From positions 7,316,001 through 7,380,000 of the forward strand of contig OX377202.1 of the NCBI GenBank assembly GCA_947396885.1: a stretch of DNA of 64,000 nucleotides. The letters are read 5' to 3'. The notes under the pieces were generated by a model. It was not told where the DNA came from. It saw nothing but the letters and a program-made list of their open reading frames with translations, and did not search any database. Source of the stretch: Heligmosomoides polygyrus polygyrus (Eukaryota; Nematoda; Chromadorea; Rhabditida; Heligmosomidae). A program made the translations under genes and the position numbers. Position 1 is the stretch's first letter, and every line of letters begins with the position of its first letter. Positions 63,640 through 64,000 of this stretch are shown in pieces.

Positions 63640-63880
63640 GTATTGAATACTTTCCATAGCAAGCCTTTGAAATCGAGCCGAAAATCTTTCAAATCAAAAC
63701 GAACGTCTTACAGCTAAAAACAGAGACCCTTGCTCTAATAATAGGGTTGAAAAAATGTGTTCAAGAAAAATACTGTATGATCCTCTTTGAAAATGCTTAC
63801 TTCACCTGCAGAAGGAACTGAACTCGCTCTTTTAAGTTTTGTAATTTTGTAATTTTTATTTAGAAATAGTTGTGTAAAGC
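63640..63880 (+). repeat. R1 fragment
   Basis: CTTTGAAATCGAGCCGAAAA, CAAATCAAAACGAACGTC and CAGAGACCCTTGC match the R1 left interior (compare 53885-53960). Both termini are missing. Confidence 0.5.
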
Positions 63881-63884
63881 TTAT

Positions 63885-64000
63885 TTGAAAGCACGCAGTC
63901 GGTGGAAAACGCCAATTGTCGTGTGAACTCGATTCAAGGTTCTTGACCCGCCCAGGGCAACCAATCATAAGCTTTCCATTTCCCTTGGATTGTTGAATTA
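63885..64000 (+). mobile_element. SINE1 copy, diverged, cut by the window end
   Basis: AAGCACGCAGTCGGTGGAAA (head), GATTCAAGGTTCTTGACCCG and CAGGGCAACCAATCA match SINE1. The rest lies outside the window. Confidence 0.6.

Overview
This is a repeat-dominated eukaryotic (animal) contig. A 200-base N run (32192-32391) marks an assembly gap. There is no operon structure, candidate exons are small and bounded by GT/AG, and most of the sequence is transposon-derived. A clade V (strongylid or hookworm-like) nematode is my best guess. The reasons are the Hsmar1/bandit-type mariner, the CR1- and RTE-type LINE relics, and a tRNA-headed SINE of a kind I associate with strongylids. That species-level inference comes from memory, not from a search.

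Layout. 1-4.4 kb: TTCGAA-rich repeat, a ~125-bp tandem repeat, a CR1-like LINE relic and a Penelope-like 3' remnant. 4.4-8.0 kb: a nested hAT-like element with TCCGAACT target duplications, then a frameshifted mariner. 8.4-12.2 kb: a probable host gene on the minus strand (secreted single-sushi protein, four phase-compatible exons, 9999-9357) among MITEs, one of them split by a SINE. 13.3-14.7 kb: a Penelope-like element relic with a C-terminal GIY-YIG domain, apparently interrupted by a CR1-like LINE. 15.5-17 kb: a GGACC(A/G)GTGAAGG minisatellite; the same motif recurs in the opposite orientation at 32.1-32.95 kb around the gap. 17-26 kb: AT-rich TIR elements (called R1 here), GC-rich TIR elements, a deleted mariner and a host-like Cys-rich exon (23474-23644). 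26-30 kb: fold-back repeats, a hAT-like insertion, a second tRNA-headed SINE family and SINE1 copies. 30-39 kb: mariner relics, a long-inverted-repeat DNA transposon, a CR1-like LINE split by a SINE with a 14-bp target duplication, and a nearly intact mariner nested inside another mariner. 40-55 kb: SINE1 clusters, a 100-bp satellite, a large fold-back with convergent tRNA-like sequences, and several candidate host exons. 55-60 kb: a mariner split by a 3.17-kb Penelope-like retroelement (866-codon open frame). 61-64 kb: a truncated RTE LINE with an 18-bp target duplication and more SINEs.

The most interesting object is the Penelope-like insertion at 56376-59545. Its reverse transcriptase lacks a C-terminal GIY-YIG but keeps what looks like the second half of an N-terminal one, as in the permuted Naiad/Chlamys-type group. 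About 510 bases downstream of its stop, on the coding strand, lie two 10-bp hairpins with 20-nt loops. Their loops together hold a complete hammerhead ribozyme core (CTGATGA, CGAAAC, GTC) with stems I and II formed between the two loops, a pseudoknotted hammerhead topology I do not recognise. The mobile parts form a readable insertion history (SINE in MITE, SINE in LINE, mariner in mariner, PLE in mariner in R1). Host coding potential is limited to a few exons.
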